DNA of 64,000 nt from an uncultured Brachyspira sp. (GTDB lineage: Bacteria > Spirochaetota > Brachyspiria > Brachyspirales > Brachyspiraceae): positions 97,253-161,252 of the forward strand of contig NZ_CAJUPR010000005.1 in NCBI RefSeq assembly GCF_910588665.1, read 5' to 3'. Every line of letters begins with the position of its first letter. Within the stretch, counting starts at the first letter, position 1. This document shows positions 27,486 through 39,929 of this stretch, piece after piece. The translations under genes and the position numbers were made by a program. The notes under the pieces are model-generated. The model was not told the origin of the DNA, made no database searches, and saw nothing but the letters and a program-made list of their open reading frames with translations.

Positions 27486-28847
27486 ATGCATAATACAATA
27501 GGTACAGATCTTACAGAAGCAAAAGTTGTTCCGTCTTTATTAAAACTGCTGATACCGATATTATTATCCAATATGCTTAATGTAGTTTATAATATAGCAG
27601 ACAGTATTTGGATAGGAAATATTATAGGACCTTTGGGGCTTTCAGCTGTTGCAGTAAGTTTTCCTATAATGCTTATAATGGGATCTTTTGCATTCGGAGT
27701 TAATATGGCTAATGGGGTTATAGTATCGCAGTATTACGGGGCAAAAGATTATAATATGGTAAGTTATGTTATAAAAGTATCCGCTACTTTGGGAGTTATA
27801 ATATTAATTACTGTAGGATCTCTTATGCTTATATTTTCAAGAAAAATATTAGTAACTATGAAAACCCCTCAAAATGCTATGAATATGGCGCTTATATATT
27901 TAAGAATATCAATTTTGGGTATGCCGTTTGCATATACTTATTTTTTTATTTCTTCAATACTCAGAGCAGTCGGAGATACTGCAAGACCATTAATATTTTT
28001 AATTGTATCATCTTTTCTTAATATAATATTAGACCCTATTCTTATAAAAGGTTTTTATATAATACCAGCTATGGGACTTGAAGGTGCTGCAATAGCTACA
28101 GTAATATCTCAATTTACTTCCGTTTTAATAAGCATGTCTTATCTTAAAATAAAAAACAGTTTTATAAAAATTAATCCTTTTATATTTACATTTGATTTGA
28201 AAATGACTAAAAAAATAATGAAGTTAGCAGTTCCTATTTCATTTAATCAGTTTATAGTAGCTTTCGGCTGGCTTATAATAACAAGACTTATAAGCAGTTT
28301 CGGAGAAGCGGCAAGTGCAACGGTTGCAATAGTTAATAGAGCAGAATCGCTTTTTATAATGCCTATGGGAGCTTTGGGAAATGCAGTTATGACAATGTCG
28401 GCGCAGAATATAGGAGCTAAAAAACTTGACAGAGTTAAAGAAATTTTTAAAAGCGGTATTATAATAGGCATTATAATTTCTTCTATTATGAGTATTTTTT
28501 CAGTAACTAATCCGTATATGATTATAAAAATGTTTACAAAAGATATGTATGTTTTTGAATATGCAAGAAGCTATATTTATACCATAATGCCTATATTTAT
28601 TTTTTATTCCGTAATGTTTGTATGCAACGGAGTTATAAACGGAGCTGGAAAAACTATAGTAATAATGGCTTTTACAACATCTACTACTTTAATTTTAAGA
28701 ACGATTTTAGCTTATGTATTATCGCCTCATCTTGAACTTATAGGTATATGGATTTCTATGGGTATATGCTATATAATTAACACTCTTTTCAGTATATATT
28801 ATTTAAAGTCAAACAGATGGCAGAAGAATTCAAATATTGCAGATTAA
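27486..28847 (+). CDS. MATE family efflux transporter
   Basis: 453 residues with twelve predicted transmembrane helices in two similar halves. The first (N-terminal) helix region has LLIPILLSNMLNVVYNIADS, and the loops carry SILRAVGDTARP (about residue 155) and an NGVINGAGKT (about 380) in matching positions of each half, which is typical of NorM/DinF-like MATE proteins. It probably exports drugs or cationic metabolites using Na+ or H+. AAGG precedes the ATG. It converges on the gene at 28868, 20 bases away. Confidence 0.92.
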   Translation: MHNTIGTDLTEAKVVPSLLKLLIPILLSNMLNVVYNIADSIWIGNIIGPLGLSAVAVSFPIMLIMGSFAFGVNMANGVIVSQYYGAKDYNMVSYVIKVSATLGVIILITVGSLMLIFSRKILVTMKTPQNAMNMALIYLRISILGMPFAYTYFFISSILRAVGDTARPLIFLIVSSFLNIILDPILIKGFYIIPAMGLEGAAIATVISQFTSVLISMSYLKIKNSFIKINPFIFTFDLKMTKKIMKLAVPISFNQFIVAFGWLIITRLISSFGEAASATVAIVNRAESLFIMPMGALGNAVMTMSAQNIGAKKLDRVKEIFKSGIIIGIIISSIMSIFSVTNPYMIIKMFTKDMYVFEYARSYIYTIMPIFIFYSVMFVCNGVINGAGKTIVIMAFTTSTTLILRTILAYVLSPHLELIGIWISMGICYIINTLFSIYYLKSNRWQKNSNIAD

Positions 28848-28867
28848 AACTTATAAAAATATTATAC

Positions 28868-29632
28868 TTAATCTCTTGTCCTTGAGAAAGAAAATCCGAA
28901 ATGAACATTTAAAGACAGAGACGAAACTTGATGTTTTTTTATTAATCCTGTCTTAAGAGTTTGTATATTATCAGTATTATAAGGACTTGAAAAATCATAA
29001 ACCATATATATGCCGTACATAAAAGCTATTTTATTATTTATATAATAAAAACCGTCAAAGCTTAACTTTATATATGCAAATACCGGATATTTAAATACTT
29101 TTTTAATATCTTCAAAATCCCAAAAGTATTTATCCTTATACATTAAAGATCCTTCATAATAAAGATTTTCTGAATCTTTATAATCATGAAAAACTGCAGC
29201 TGCAAAAGGAATCCTGATGCCTAATCCTAATCCCAAAGAAAAACTTTTAAAATTAATTTTAGGAATAAAACCTATTGAAGCGCCTGCAAATATAATATCA
29301 TCATTAAATTTGAGGTAAGACATATCACTTCTCGGATATTGATAAGTAATCTGAATATTTTGCATATAAAAACCTGTGTCCAAAAGAAAACTTATACTTT
29401 TTACAGGTGAATTATAGCTATTATTTAATCTTAAATTATATCCGAACTGAGTCATAAGTGCAAAATCAAAACCTAAATCGCCTTTAATAGATTCATATAT
29501 TTTATTCGGTCTTTCCAATGTAATAGAACTGAAGCTGAAATTAAATCCCAAAGGAACATAAAAATTTATTTCAAAATTGGCAAATAAATTTATACTTAAA
29601 CTTAAAACCATAATTAATATTTTATATTTCAT
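28868..29632 (-). CDS. Putative outer-membrane beta-barrel protein
   Basis: 254 residues, not assigned to a named family. A signal peptide (residues 1-18, ending in LFA) is followed by alternating aromatic/hydrophobic strands (for example INFYVPLGFNFSFSSI, FALMTQFGYNLRL, LGLGLGIRIPFA) and a C-terminal strand LNVHFGFSFSR, the layout of an outer-membrane barrel. Function unknown. It starts 17 bases after the upstream lipoprotein gene on the same strand, so the two form an operon. Confidence 0.65.
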   Translation of the reverse strand: MKYKILIMVLSLSINLFANFEINFYVPLGFNFSFSSITLERPNKIYESIKGDLGFDFALMTQFGYNLRLNNSYNSPVKSISFLLDTGFYMQNIQITYQYPRSDMSYLKFNDDIIFAGASIGFIPKINFKSFSLGLGLGIRIPFAAAVFHDYKDSENLYYEGSLMYKDKYFWDFEDIKKVFKYPVFAYIKLSFDGFYYINNKIAFMYGIYMVYDFSSPYNTDNIQTLKTGLIKKHQVSSLSLNVHFGFSFSRTRD

Positions 29633-29649
29633 AATTCTTCCATTTTTAA

Positions 29650-30273
29650 TTACTTTTTTACAAAATTATTTGTAATGAGGCTTTCATATAATTTAACAGA
29701 ATAAGTAATAAAATTTAAAATAAGATTTTCTTCATATGTTAAATATCCGTAATTTTTAAACTCGCTTTCTTCAAAACAAAAAGGAGTTTCAATATCTACA
29801 TTAGTTTGTGTATAAATTTCTTTTCCAGAAAAAACTATTTTATTATTAGTTTCTTTAGCTACCATTTGACCATTAGAGTAAGAGTCTAGAAAATAATTCT
29901 GCCTCATTGAGGCAACACTTATCATGTCAATATAAGGTGATTCTAAATTAGTAAAAGGAATTCTGAATCTAAGAATAAATCTGTGTTCATCATTATTTAA
30001 TATTTGTTTATATGTTAAATAATCATATTCATATTCTCTTATAGAAATAATACTTTCAAAATTATCTTTATAATCTTTTATATTAAATTTTATACCCTCT
30101 GCCATTTCTACTGCTCCGCTTACCTCATTTGTTTTACTTCTGTATTCTACAATATCAGAACCATCTAAATAAAAAACTTCCACTTCATTTTCATTAGGAT
30201 TAAGTATATTAGTTTTATCGCATGATAAAATAAAAACAGTTACAGCTAATATAGTAACAGCTATCTTTTTCAT
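29650..30273 (-). CDS. Lipoprotein of unknown function
   Basis: 207 residues. The signal peptide ends at lipobox FILSC (Cys18), followed by Asp19-Lys20. The rest shows no motif I recognise; the sequence alternates polar and aromatic segments. It is followed 17 bases later by the beta-barrel gene, so a shared envelope function is likely. The 225-base gap upstream contains the Bax-inhibitor gene's terminator and AT-rich sequence. Confidence 0.65.
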   Translation of the reverse strand: MKKIAVTILAVTVFILSCDKTNILNPNENEVEVFYLDGSDIVEYRSKTNEVSGAVEMAEGIKFNIKDYKDNFESIISIREYEYDYLTYKQILNNDEHRFILRFRIPFTNLESPYIDMISVASMRQNYFLDSYSNGQMVAKETNNKIVFSGKEIYTQTNVDIETPFCFEESEFKNYGYLTYEENLILNFITYSVKLYESLITNNFVKK

Positions 30274-30443
30274 AAATAAACACCTAAAAATAAATTATAA
30301 TACTTTTATATAAGCTAATATAAATTACATAAAAAACAATAACTTTTTTTGATAATACAATAATTTTTTTTAAGTTATTATATAAATTAATAATATAAAG
30401 TCTTTAATTTATATAATTATTAAAATAAAAAGCAATAATAGAA

Positions 30444-30478
30444 ACAAAAAAAAGCATGCATAAACAATATGCATGCTT
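30444..30478 (-). terminator. Rho-independent terminator after the Bax-inhibitor-1 gene
   Basis: Stem AAGCATGCATA (30452-30462) pairs perfectly with TATGCATGCTT (30468-30478). On the minus strand it runs into eight T residues (A run 30445-30453). Confidence 0.9.
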
Positions 30479-30498
30479 ATAAACAAAACTAATGTAAA

Positions 30499-31233
30499 TT
30501 AATCTCTGCTTTTAATTTTAGATAAAAGTCTCAGCATCTCTAAATAAAGCCATACCAAAGTAACAAGAAGTCCGAAAGCACTGTACCATTCAAAATATTT
30601 AGGCATATTAAACTTTTCTCCTTTCTCCATAAAATCAAAGTCCAAAAGTAAATTAAATGAAGCTACAAGAACTATAACAACACTGATACCGATACTTAAA
30701 GGACTTGAGCCATATAAAAAAGGAACTCTCATACCGAAGAAAGAAAGTATAAAATTAATTAAATATACTACGCCTATGCATAAAGTAGCCGTTACTATTA
30801 TGCTTCTGAATTTATCTGTTACTCTTATTATTCTGAATCTATATAAAATGAGCATTACAAACAGATCCAAAAATGTAAAAAATACAGCCTGTACAACTAT
30901 GCCGTCATAAACTGCATTAAATATATATGAAATAGAACCTACGGCAATACCTTCAAGTATTGCATACAGTATAGAAAGAATTTTAGCCAATTCTTTTTTG
31001 AAAGTAATTATCAAAGCTAAAACAAAAGCTCCAATAGATGAAACAATACATGCAGGATAAAGCATCTCGGGGTTTCTGGCTAAAACAAAAAATACACTTA
31101 CCATAGCGGAAAGCATTAATATTAATGCAAGCATTATTGATTTATTTACAGCCCCATTAATAGTCATAGTTCCTTCATTTTCATGTCTGAGTTCATAATC
31201 AAACGCTTTTTCTGATAATACTGGATTTGCCAT
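30499..31233 (-). CDS. Bax inhibitor-1/YccA family membrane protein
   Basis: 244 residues, seven predicted transmembrane helices after a 30-residue soluble N-terminus with MTINGAVNKS. The pattern of helices, the SSIGAFVLALIITF segment and the late FNLLLDFDFMEKG, an acidic stretch of the BI-1 family, support the assignment. Bacterial members are proposed pH-sensitive calcium leak channels or FtsH partners; the role here is inferred. AGGAGG precedes the ATG. A strong terminator closes the unit. Confidence 0.88.
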   Translation of the reverse strand: MANPVLSEKAFDYELRHENEGTMTINGAVNKSIMLALILMLSAMVSVFFVLARNPEMLYPACIVSSIGAFVLALIITFKKELAKILSILYAILEGIAVGSISYIFNAVYDGIVVQAVFFTFLDLFVMLILYRFRIIRVTDKFRSIIVTATLCIGVVYLINFILSFFGMRVPFLYGSSPLSIGISVVIVLVASFNLLLDFDFMEKGEKFNMPKYFEWYSAFGLLVTLVWLYLEMLRLLSKIKSRD

Positions 31234-31311
31234 TTTTTAAAAAAAACCTCCTAAAATTGTTTTTATTTTAATATATAATATTCAACATACTATTTATAAA
31301 AAAGTAATATA

Positions 31312-31545
31312 TTATCTGTCTTTCATTTTCTTTTTAAGAATTTTAACTATAATAATGCATATAGAAATTGCAATTAAGAAAGGAACAGCAAAAATAAATG
31401 AAACAGATGCAGGAGCTGAAAAGCCGTCAAACTTAATAGCATAAAACATATATCCGTAATTAAAAGCAACAACTGCAACCATCATATAAGAAAATATATA
31501 TCCTATAAGCTTAACTATTTTAATAATTTTTTCTTTTACATTCAT
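31312..31545 (-). CDS. Small two-helix membrane protein
   Basis: 77 residues (MNVKEKIIK...). Two transmembrane helices, about 14-34 and 47-70, ended by a basic KILKKKMKDR tail; no recognised domain. A longer reading from 31635 would overlap the 5S gene and its terminator, so ATG 31545 was chosen. The ribosome-binding site is weak. Function unknown. Confidence 0.6.
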   Translation of the reverse strand: MNVKEKIIKIVKLIGYIFSYMMVAVVAFNYGYMFYAIKFDGFSAPASVSFIFAVPFLIAISICIIIVKILKKKMKDR

Positions 31546-31580
31546 TATATATACTATTATTTTATATAAGTTTATGATAT

Positions 31581-31613
31581 AAAAAATCACTATAGAATTA
31601 AATCTATAGTGAT
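31581..31613 (-). terminator. Terminator of the 23S-5S rRNA transcript
   Basis: Stem ATCACTATAGA (31586-31596) pairs perfectly with TCTATAGTGAT (31603-31613). On the minus strand it is followed by six T residues. It lies about 14 bases beyond the 5S 3' end. Confidence 0.88.
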
Positions 31614-31626
31614 AAATATATAATAT

Positions 31627-31743
31627 ACCCGGCAACGTTCTACTCTCCCGTAAAGCTACCCTTACAGTACCATTGACGATGAAAGGCTTAACTGCCGTGT
31701 TCGGAATGGGAACGGGTGTATCACTTTCTCTATGGTCACCGAA
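31627..31743 (-). rRNA. rrf: 5S ribosomal RNA
   Basis: About 117 bases. On the minus strand it opens with TTCGGTGACCATAG, contains the conserved CCCGTTCCCATTCCGAACACG stretch (written here only in part) and closes with AACGTTGCCGGGT, whose ends pair. It lies 122 bases downstream of the 23S gene in the same transcript. Ends are estimated. Confidence 0.93.
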
Positions 31744-31777
31744 ATAATATTAGCAAATAAAAAGATCAAAGTAAAAG

Positions 31778-31807
31778 CTTCTTTGCCAGATATATAAGAG
31801 CGCAGAT
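31778..31807 (-). other. Outer processing stem of the 23S precursor, 3' arm
   Basis: Pairs with 35078-35107: 26 Watson-Crick pairs, 2 G-U pairs and 2 mismatches over 30 positions. A second arm, 31808-31817, pairs perfectly with 34907-34916, and a third, 31847-31872, pairs with 34853-34878. The three are nested and bring the 23S ends together. Confidence 0.75.
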
Positions 31808-31865
31808 AGTCTCATTCTGTTTTATTATGATTTCTATTTTATTAGTAAGAAGAAAACGATAATAT

Positions 31866-34852
<2,987 letters not shown>

Positions 34853-34859
<7 letters not shown>

Positions 34860-34878
34860 ATATTATCCTTTTCTTCTT
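34853..34878 (-). other. Inner 23S processing stem, 5' arm
   Basis: Extends the 23S terminal helix beyond the mature ends: CTTGACCATATTAT plus TTTTCTTCTT pairs with 31847-31872, with a 2-base mismatch in between. It is a likely RNase III substrate, as in other bacteria. Confidence 0.7.
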
Positions 34879-35077
34879 TGAAGAGAATAAAAGAAAAATA
34901 TGTCATGAATGAGACTTTAGCTAATTAAAGCTGTTTCTTATCTAATTCTTTAGTAACGCTCCGCTTAATTGTTTCTACTCTAAGACACACAATCTAATTG
35001 TGTTTTCTTTATCTAGTGAAGATTTTTATAATTGCTGATTTCCTTTATTAATTTATGTTGGAAAAAACTTTCTAAAA

Positions 35078-35107
35078 ATCTACGCTCTCATATATCTGTC
35101 AAAGAAC
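35078..35107 (-). other. Outer 23S processing stem, 5' arm
   Basis: Partner of 31778-31807. The leader between this arm and the mature 23S end also contains a local hairpin, ACACAAT/ATTGTGT (about 34985-35002). Confidence 0.7.
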
Positions 35108-35140
35108 ATTAAGTTTTTGTTTCTCATCAACTGTTTTACT

Positions 35141-35169
35141 ATTGTAGCATACTAAATAAAAAAACACAA
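35141..35169 (-). promoter_or_regulatory. Promoter of the 23S-5S transcript
   Basis: On the minus strand, TTGTGT (35164-35169), a 17-base spacer and TACAAT (35141-35146) preceded by TG, giving an extended -10. The start would be near 35134, just before the outer processing arm. The rest of the 34860-35440 gap (35171-35440) is AT-rich and shows nothing else I can support. Confidence 0.6.
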
Positions 35170-35440
35170 CATTAAAAAGCTTAGTTTTTGATAAAATTGA
35201 TATATTTATATTTAAATCAAAATACTGTATTATACATTTTATACAAAAAATCAGGGGAATTAAAATAAAACTTTATAAAAGATTATTTTTTATATTAAAT
35301 TATCTTTAAAATTGATGAATTCAATATAAAATTCTTCCATAATCTTGAAATTTATATTAAAAATATAAAAAACTAGCATATTTTAAAAATATAATATATA
35401 ATTTTGCAACAATAAATTATTTCAAAGAGAGTTATTTATT

Positions 35441-37936
35441 ATGAGTGTGAATATTGAAGAAAACGGAAATTTAAAATTAAATTCTGGAAGTACTATATTT
35501 TATGAAGGGGAAACTGTAAAAAATATATCAATAGTTAAAAACGGAGAAATTGATGTTTGTATTTCCTCAAAAGAAATTTTAGGAATAGAAGATGAAAACG
35601 AAGTTATGAAATACAGCTTAAGATTATTTTCAATACCTAAAAATATTATGATTGGTATAGGAAGCTATAAATCTAATTCTAAATATATGTTTTCTTATAT
35701 ATCAAAAGATAATACAGAAATTTATACCGTAAAAACTCCTAATCAGGAATATGTAAAATCATTCTTCAAAATTAATAAAGCATATCTTACCAATATGTAT
35801 CATTCTATAGCTTATATTCTTCTAAAATGTTATGAGGAATATATAAAAATAAAAAAAATTAATTCAGATATAAAAATCATATCGGCAAATCTTGCAGTTA
35901 TATACTTTAATATCTCTCAGAATAAATCAAAAAATATTAAATCCGAACTTTTTTTAAGCTATAAAGAAATTTATGACGACTCTATAAACTCAGGCTTCAA
36001 TTTTCCCGCATCTTTTGATGCAGATTTTGTAAAAACAGATCATTCTGAAATATATATGCATAATAAAAATCATATTACAGAAAACATGGAAAAATTAGAA
36101 TTTGAAATTGATTATGTAAAAAGATTTTTAACTATGCCCAAAGAAATTAAAAATCAGTTTTTTACTTATGATGAAAATATGAGTTTAGATGCCTCTTATA
36201 TGCTATATGAAAACCTGCAAAATATATCATATCTTTTAAAAAATGAAATTGTTGAAGCTATAGAAAATATATTATTTTTATCTTCAAATGAAACAGAATC
36301 ATTATTCAGGGAATATGTAAAAATTGCTTCTGAATTAGATAAGCAGGGCAGAGATAATGATGTATATATAAAATATATAAAATTTATGTCTGATGAAATC
36401 AAAGATATTTACAGTAAAATTAAAACAGAATATAATTATGATCTTAATATAGATATTGAAGAGATGGATTCTGTAATAAAAAGAATTCAATCAAATATAA
36501 TTGAGCAAATTCCTGAAGGCTTAAATGAAATCGGAGATATTAAAGTTACGCTTGGTTTTGAAGAATTACCTGAAGAGGTTAAAAATCCTGCTGAAAAATT
36601 AATTGAAATGTCTACCATTGATGAAGAAAAAGCCAGAAATTTTATGAAATCTTTGCAGGCATTTAGAAAATTAAGAGATAAATTCAGTACTGAAGATGAT
36701 GTAAGAAAAATAAGAAGAGGCGTAACCAGCGTATTTTTTGAAATATACAAGGAAATTGCAAAAAGAATTATAATAAACGGAGATAATAATAAACTTGCAA
36801 AAATGTTTCTTAACTTCGGATATATGGACGATCAATTACTTACACCGAATCAAATAATGGATATTTATGAAATAAAAGACAAAAGCAAAACAAAAAGGAT
36901 AAATGTATTTTATATAGATGAATGGCTTCAAAAAATTTATGATAAAGAAGAACCGCCTTCAGTTAATGGTTTCGGGCAGGATTACAGAGAAGCTTTAAGA
37001 GAATTGAAAAAGAGAGGAACTATAAACGATAAAGAACTTGAAAATCATTGGGAAAGTTCTTCAAAAAGACTTGAATATGAAATTGAAAATATGATTGAAA
37101 CCACTCACAGATTATGTTACGGACAGGTAAGCATATACTTCCCTATACTTCATAAAGATATGGTTACAAAAGATTTTGAAAAAGCTTTGATTAGAAAAGA
37201 TATTATGGAGAACTCTATCAACGATATAAAAGATATAGATTTTTCAGCATTCTACAGAGAAGTATTATACAAAAATAAAGAGCTGAATATAGAAAAAGAA
37301 CTTGTTATGCAGGAAGTTCTGCCTAATATAATACTTATGCCGACATTCGGTTCAAGATCTATAATGTGGGAAGAGCTTTCAAGCAGACAAAAAAACAGCA
37401 CAGGCAGATTCTTATTTCCTATATTCAGTTCGGAAGATCTTAACAGCCTGCTTCTTCCTACTATAGGAGCATTCAGATGGGAATTATGCAAAACTATACT
37501 GGGACCTTCATGGAATGATATTACTCAAATGTCTATTACTTCCGAATACAGCGATTATGTTCAATTTTATAGAAAAAATAGAAGCTTATCCGATGAAGCT
37601 AAAGAAAAATTAAAAGTTCAAATAAAAAAATGCAGAAATAACCTAAGAGAAGTATTTGTAACCGATTACAGCTTATGGATAAAATATGAAAGCAAAGGAA
37701 TAATGAGGCTTAACAGAGCGGCAAGAGGCATATTATACAGACAAGTTCCTTTTGCTAAAAACATAAGAAGCGAACTTGAAAAACAGCCTATGTATTCCGA
37801 AATAGCAAACAGATTTAAAAACATAAGAAATAAAAAAGCCTCTGAATTAGAAAACAGGTATTTCAAATTTACAAAAACAGGAAATCCGCTTCCTGATGAG
37901 CTTCAGCATCATATAGATTTTTATAAAAATATGTAG
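35441..37936 (+). CDS. Large spirochaetal protein with CNBD-like N-terminus
   Basis: 831 residues. The first 140 residues have the beta-roll look of a cyclic-nucleotide-binding domain (SGSTIFYEGETVKNISIVKNGEIDV), but the phosphate-binding cassette (GE...R.A) is not visible, so nucleotide binding is doubtful. The rest is helical with no signal peptide or membrane segment. It ends in a well-structured region (about 630-760) with PTFGSRSIMWEELSSR and IGAFRWELCKTILGPSW, which looks conserved but is not one I can name. GAGAG precedes the ATG. It is upstream of the chemotaxis genes but 239 bases away. Confidence 0.65.
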   Translation: MSVNIEENGNLKLNSGSTIFYEGETVKNISIVKNGEIDVCISSKEILGIEDENEVMKYSLRLFSIPKNIMIGIGSYKSNSKYMFSYISKDNTEIYTVKTPNQEYVKSFFKINKAYLTNMYHSIAYILLKCYEEYIKIKKINSDIKIISANLAVIYFNISQNKSKNIKSELFLSYKEIYDDSINSGFNFPASFDADFVKTDHSEIYMHNKNHITENMEKLEFEIDYVKRFLTMPKEIKNQFFTYDENMSLDASYMLYENLQNISYLLKNEIVEAIENILFLSSNETESLFREYVKIASELDKQGRDNDVYIKYIKFMSDEIKDIYSKIKTEYNYDLNIDIEEMDSVIKRIQSNIIEQIPEGLNEIGDIKVTLGFEELPEEVKNPAEKLIEMSTIDEEKARNFMKSLQAFRKLRDKFSTEDDVRKIRRGVTSVFFEIYKEIAKRIIINGDNNKLAKMFLNFGYMDDQLLTPNQIMDIYEIKDKSKTKRINVFYIDEWLQKIYDKEEPPSVNGFGQDYREALRELKKRGTINDKELENHWESSSKRLEYEIENMIETTHRLCYGQVSIYFPILHKDMVTKDFEKALIRKDIMENSINDIKDIDFSAFYREVLYKNKELNIEKELVMQEVLPNIILMPTFGSRSIMWEELSSRQKNSTGRFLFPIFSSEDLNSLLLPTIGAFRWELCKTILGPSWNDITQMSITSEYSDYVQFYRKNRSLSDEAKEKLKVQIKKCRNNLREVFVTDYSLWIKYESKGIMRLNRAARGILYRQVPFAKNIRSELEKQPMYSEIANRFKNIRNKKASELENRYFKFTKTGNPLPDELQHHIDFYKNM

Positions 37937-38103
37937 GATAAAAAATTAAGTTATTAATAAAACATTAATTAATAAGCATATTTATTAAATTTTTATAATT
38001 ATGTAAGAATACTTTTATAATTTTAAATAAAATATTATCATAAAGCAAATAACTTTTTTTTCGATATTTAAGACAGCCGTGATACTATATTTTATAACTA
38101 TAC

Positions 38104-38132
38104 TTGCAATAAAATTCATATATTGTTAAAAT
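38104..38132 (+). promoter_or_regulatory. Candidate promoter of the cheX operon
   Basis: TTGCAA at 38104-38109, 17-base spacer, TAAAAT at 38127-38132. The cheX ATG is 44 bases downstream. Confidence 0.5.
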
Positions 38133-38175
38133 ATATGCACTGCACTAGTATTATTTTTATAAAAAGAGTATTATA

Positions 38176-38643
38176 ATGAGACTTGACTATATAAGACCGT
38201 TTACGGATGCATCCAATGAAATACTGCATAATTATCTAAAAAACCGCATAAGGACAAGCGATATTACATTAAAAGGTGATTTTGTTAATGTTTCAGGAAT
38301 AATAGGAATAGTATCATTGTCTGAAGATATAGTTGGGCATTTTATAATAGATATGGAAATAGAAACTGCAAAAAAAATAGTTTCTATAATGAATGACAGT
38401 GAAGTAAAAGATATTGACAAAATGTCATTATCAACGGTACAGGAACTTGTTAATTTAGTGGCAGGTCTTGCTGTTACTAAATTAGAAGCATACGGATATG
38501 ATGTCCATATATCTCCGCCGGTTATTATGAAAAGCAAGAATTTGGAAGTTTCGATAAGTGATTCGGAATTTCTGCATATAAAATTAGATACCTCTATCGG
38601 CGATTTTAATATATTAGTTGCCGTAGAATCAGAAAAGGAGTAA
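38176..38643 (+). CDS. cheX: CheX CheY-P phosphatase
   Basis: 155 residues, the usual CheX length. Glu90 and Asn93 in VQELVNLVAG form the ExxN catalytic pair of the CheX/CheC family, which dephosphorylates CheY-P. The fold is the CheX alpha/beta dimer type; CheC would carry two such motifs. In spirochaetes CheX is the main signal-terminating phosphatase. AAGAG lies before the ATG; the response-regulator gene begins 4 bases after the stop. Confidence 0.92.
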   Translation: MRLDYIRPFTDASNEILHNYLKNRIRTSDITLKGDFVNVSGIIGIVSLSEDIVGHFIIDMEIETAKKIVSIMNDSEVKDIDKMSLSTVQELVNLVAGLAVTKLEAYGYDVHISPPVIMKSKNLEVSISDSEFLHIKLDTSIGDFNILVAVESEKE

Positions 38644-38647
38644 AAAT

Positions 38648-39064
38648 ATGTCTGACATTAATACAAAAGAAGCTGACGGTATAAATGAATTTGGGAAACC
38701 ATACAAAGTTCTAATAGTAGACGACTCTGCATTCGTTGTAAAACAGCTGCAGCAGATTTTTGTATCTGAACAATATAATGTGGTGGGAACTGCAGAAAAC
38801 GGAGAGGAAGGCGTACTTATGTATAAAGAATACAAGCCTGACTTGGTAACTATGGATATTACAATGCCTAAAATGGACGGTATTACTGCTCTTACTAAAA
38901 TAGTTGAATATGATAAAAATGCTAAAGTTGTTATGGTAAGCGCTTTAGGTAAAGAAGATATGGTTAAAAAAGCTCTTCTTGCAGGCGCTAAAAATTACAT
39001 AACAAAACCTTTAGACAGAAAAAAAGTTCTTGAGCGTATTAAAATGGTTCTTACAAAAAAATAA
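38648..39064 (+). CDS. cheY: CheY-type response regulator
   Basis: 138 residues with only a receiver domain preceded by a 16-residue tail. Asp25 and Asp26 bind Mg2+, Asp70 (VTMDITMPKMDG) is the phosphorylation site, and Ser98 and Lys120 complete the switch. Single-domain regulators of this type bind the flagellar motor switch. It is sandwiched between cheX and cheR, so the CheX phosphatase is its probable partner. AAGGAG lies before the ATG. Confidence 0.92.
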   Translation: MSDINTKEADGINEFGKPYKVLIVDDSAFVVKQLQQIFVSEQYNVVGTAENGEEGVLMYKEYKPDLVTMDITMPKMDGITALTKIVEYDKNAKVVMVSALGKEDMVKKALLAGAKNYITKPLDRKKVLERIKMVLTKK

Positions 39065-39102
39065 CAATAGCTTATTATTTTATTTGTTTGGAATAATTAA
39101 TT

Positions 39103-39918
39103 TTGAATGAATTAAGATTAACAGAAAAACAATTTGATCTATTTAAAAATTTTGTATATAAAGAAAGCGGTATATGTTTTAATGTTATCAATAAAATTAT
39201 TTTAGAATCCAGAATAGCTTCTGCTATGAAGGAAAAAAAACTTGATAATGTTGAAGATTATTATAGAATTGTTTCTTCTGACAGAGAAGAGCTGAATAAG
39301 TTTCTTGATAATATCACTACAAACCTTACAAAATTTTTTAGAAATGAACCGAATTTTAGACTATTAAAAAATTATGTTCTGCCTAGAATAATGAAAAATA
39401 AAAAATCAGGGGAGAAGATAAGAATTTGGAGTGCAGGATGCTCCACGGGAGAAGAACCGTATTCCATAGCAATAACTTGCTTAGAAACACCCGGCATAAA
39501 AGAAGCAGATATAAAAATATTTGCAAGCGATTTGTCTCTTAACTCTTTAATAGCGGCTAAAGAAGGAAGATATGAAGTTCAAAAAGTGGAAAATGTACCT
39601 AAAGAATATTTATATAAATATTTTGATGAATTATCTTCAGGCGAATATGTTGTAAAAAATTATATAAAAAAACTTATAACTTTTGACTATCATAATCTGA
39701 TACATAGAGGCAGTCAAACCAATATGGATGTTATTTTCTGCAGAAATGTTCTTATATATTTTGACAACGAATCTGTTAAGCTTACTGTCAACAGATTCTA
39801 TGATATATTAAATGAGCATGGATTTTTATTTATAGGGCATAGCGAATCTTTATTTGGGCTCAATACTAAATTTAAATTTAATAATATAGATAATTCCATA
39901 GTATATACTAAAAATTAG
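39103..39918 (+). CDS. cheR: CheR chemotaxis-receptor methyltransferase
   Basis: 271 residues, TTG start at 39103 with a weak ribosome-binding site. The N-terminal helical domain has TTNLTKFFRN (72-81). The SAM site is GCSTGEEPYS (112-121). The late DVIFCRNVLIYFD and GHSESLF motifs fit the family. It methylates glutamates on chemoreceptors. No receptor, cheA, cheW or cheB gene is in the window. Confidence 0.94.
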   Translation: MNELRLTEKQFDLFKNFVYKESGICFNVINKIILESRIASAMKEKKLDNVEDYYRIVSSDREELNKFLDNITTNLTKFFRNEPNFRLLKNYVLPRIMKNKKSGEKIRIWSAGCSTGEEPYSIAITCLETPGIKEADIKIFASDLSLNSLIAAKEGRYEVQKVENVPKEYLYKYFDELSSGEYVVKNYIKKLITFDYHNLIHRGSQTNMDVIFCRNVLIYFDNESVKLTVNRFYDILNEHGFLFIGHSESLFGLNTKFKFNNIDNSIVYTKN

Positions 39919-39929
39919 GAGTTTTACAT

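Noticed and set aside
31546..31635. Longer N-terminus for the small membrane protein
   Set aside because: It would run through the 5S terminator and the 5S 3' end.
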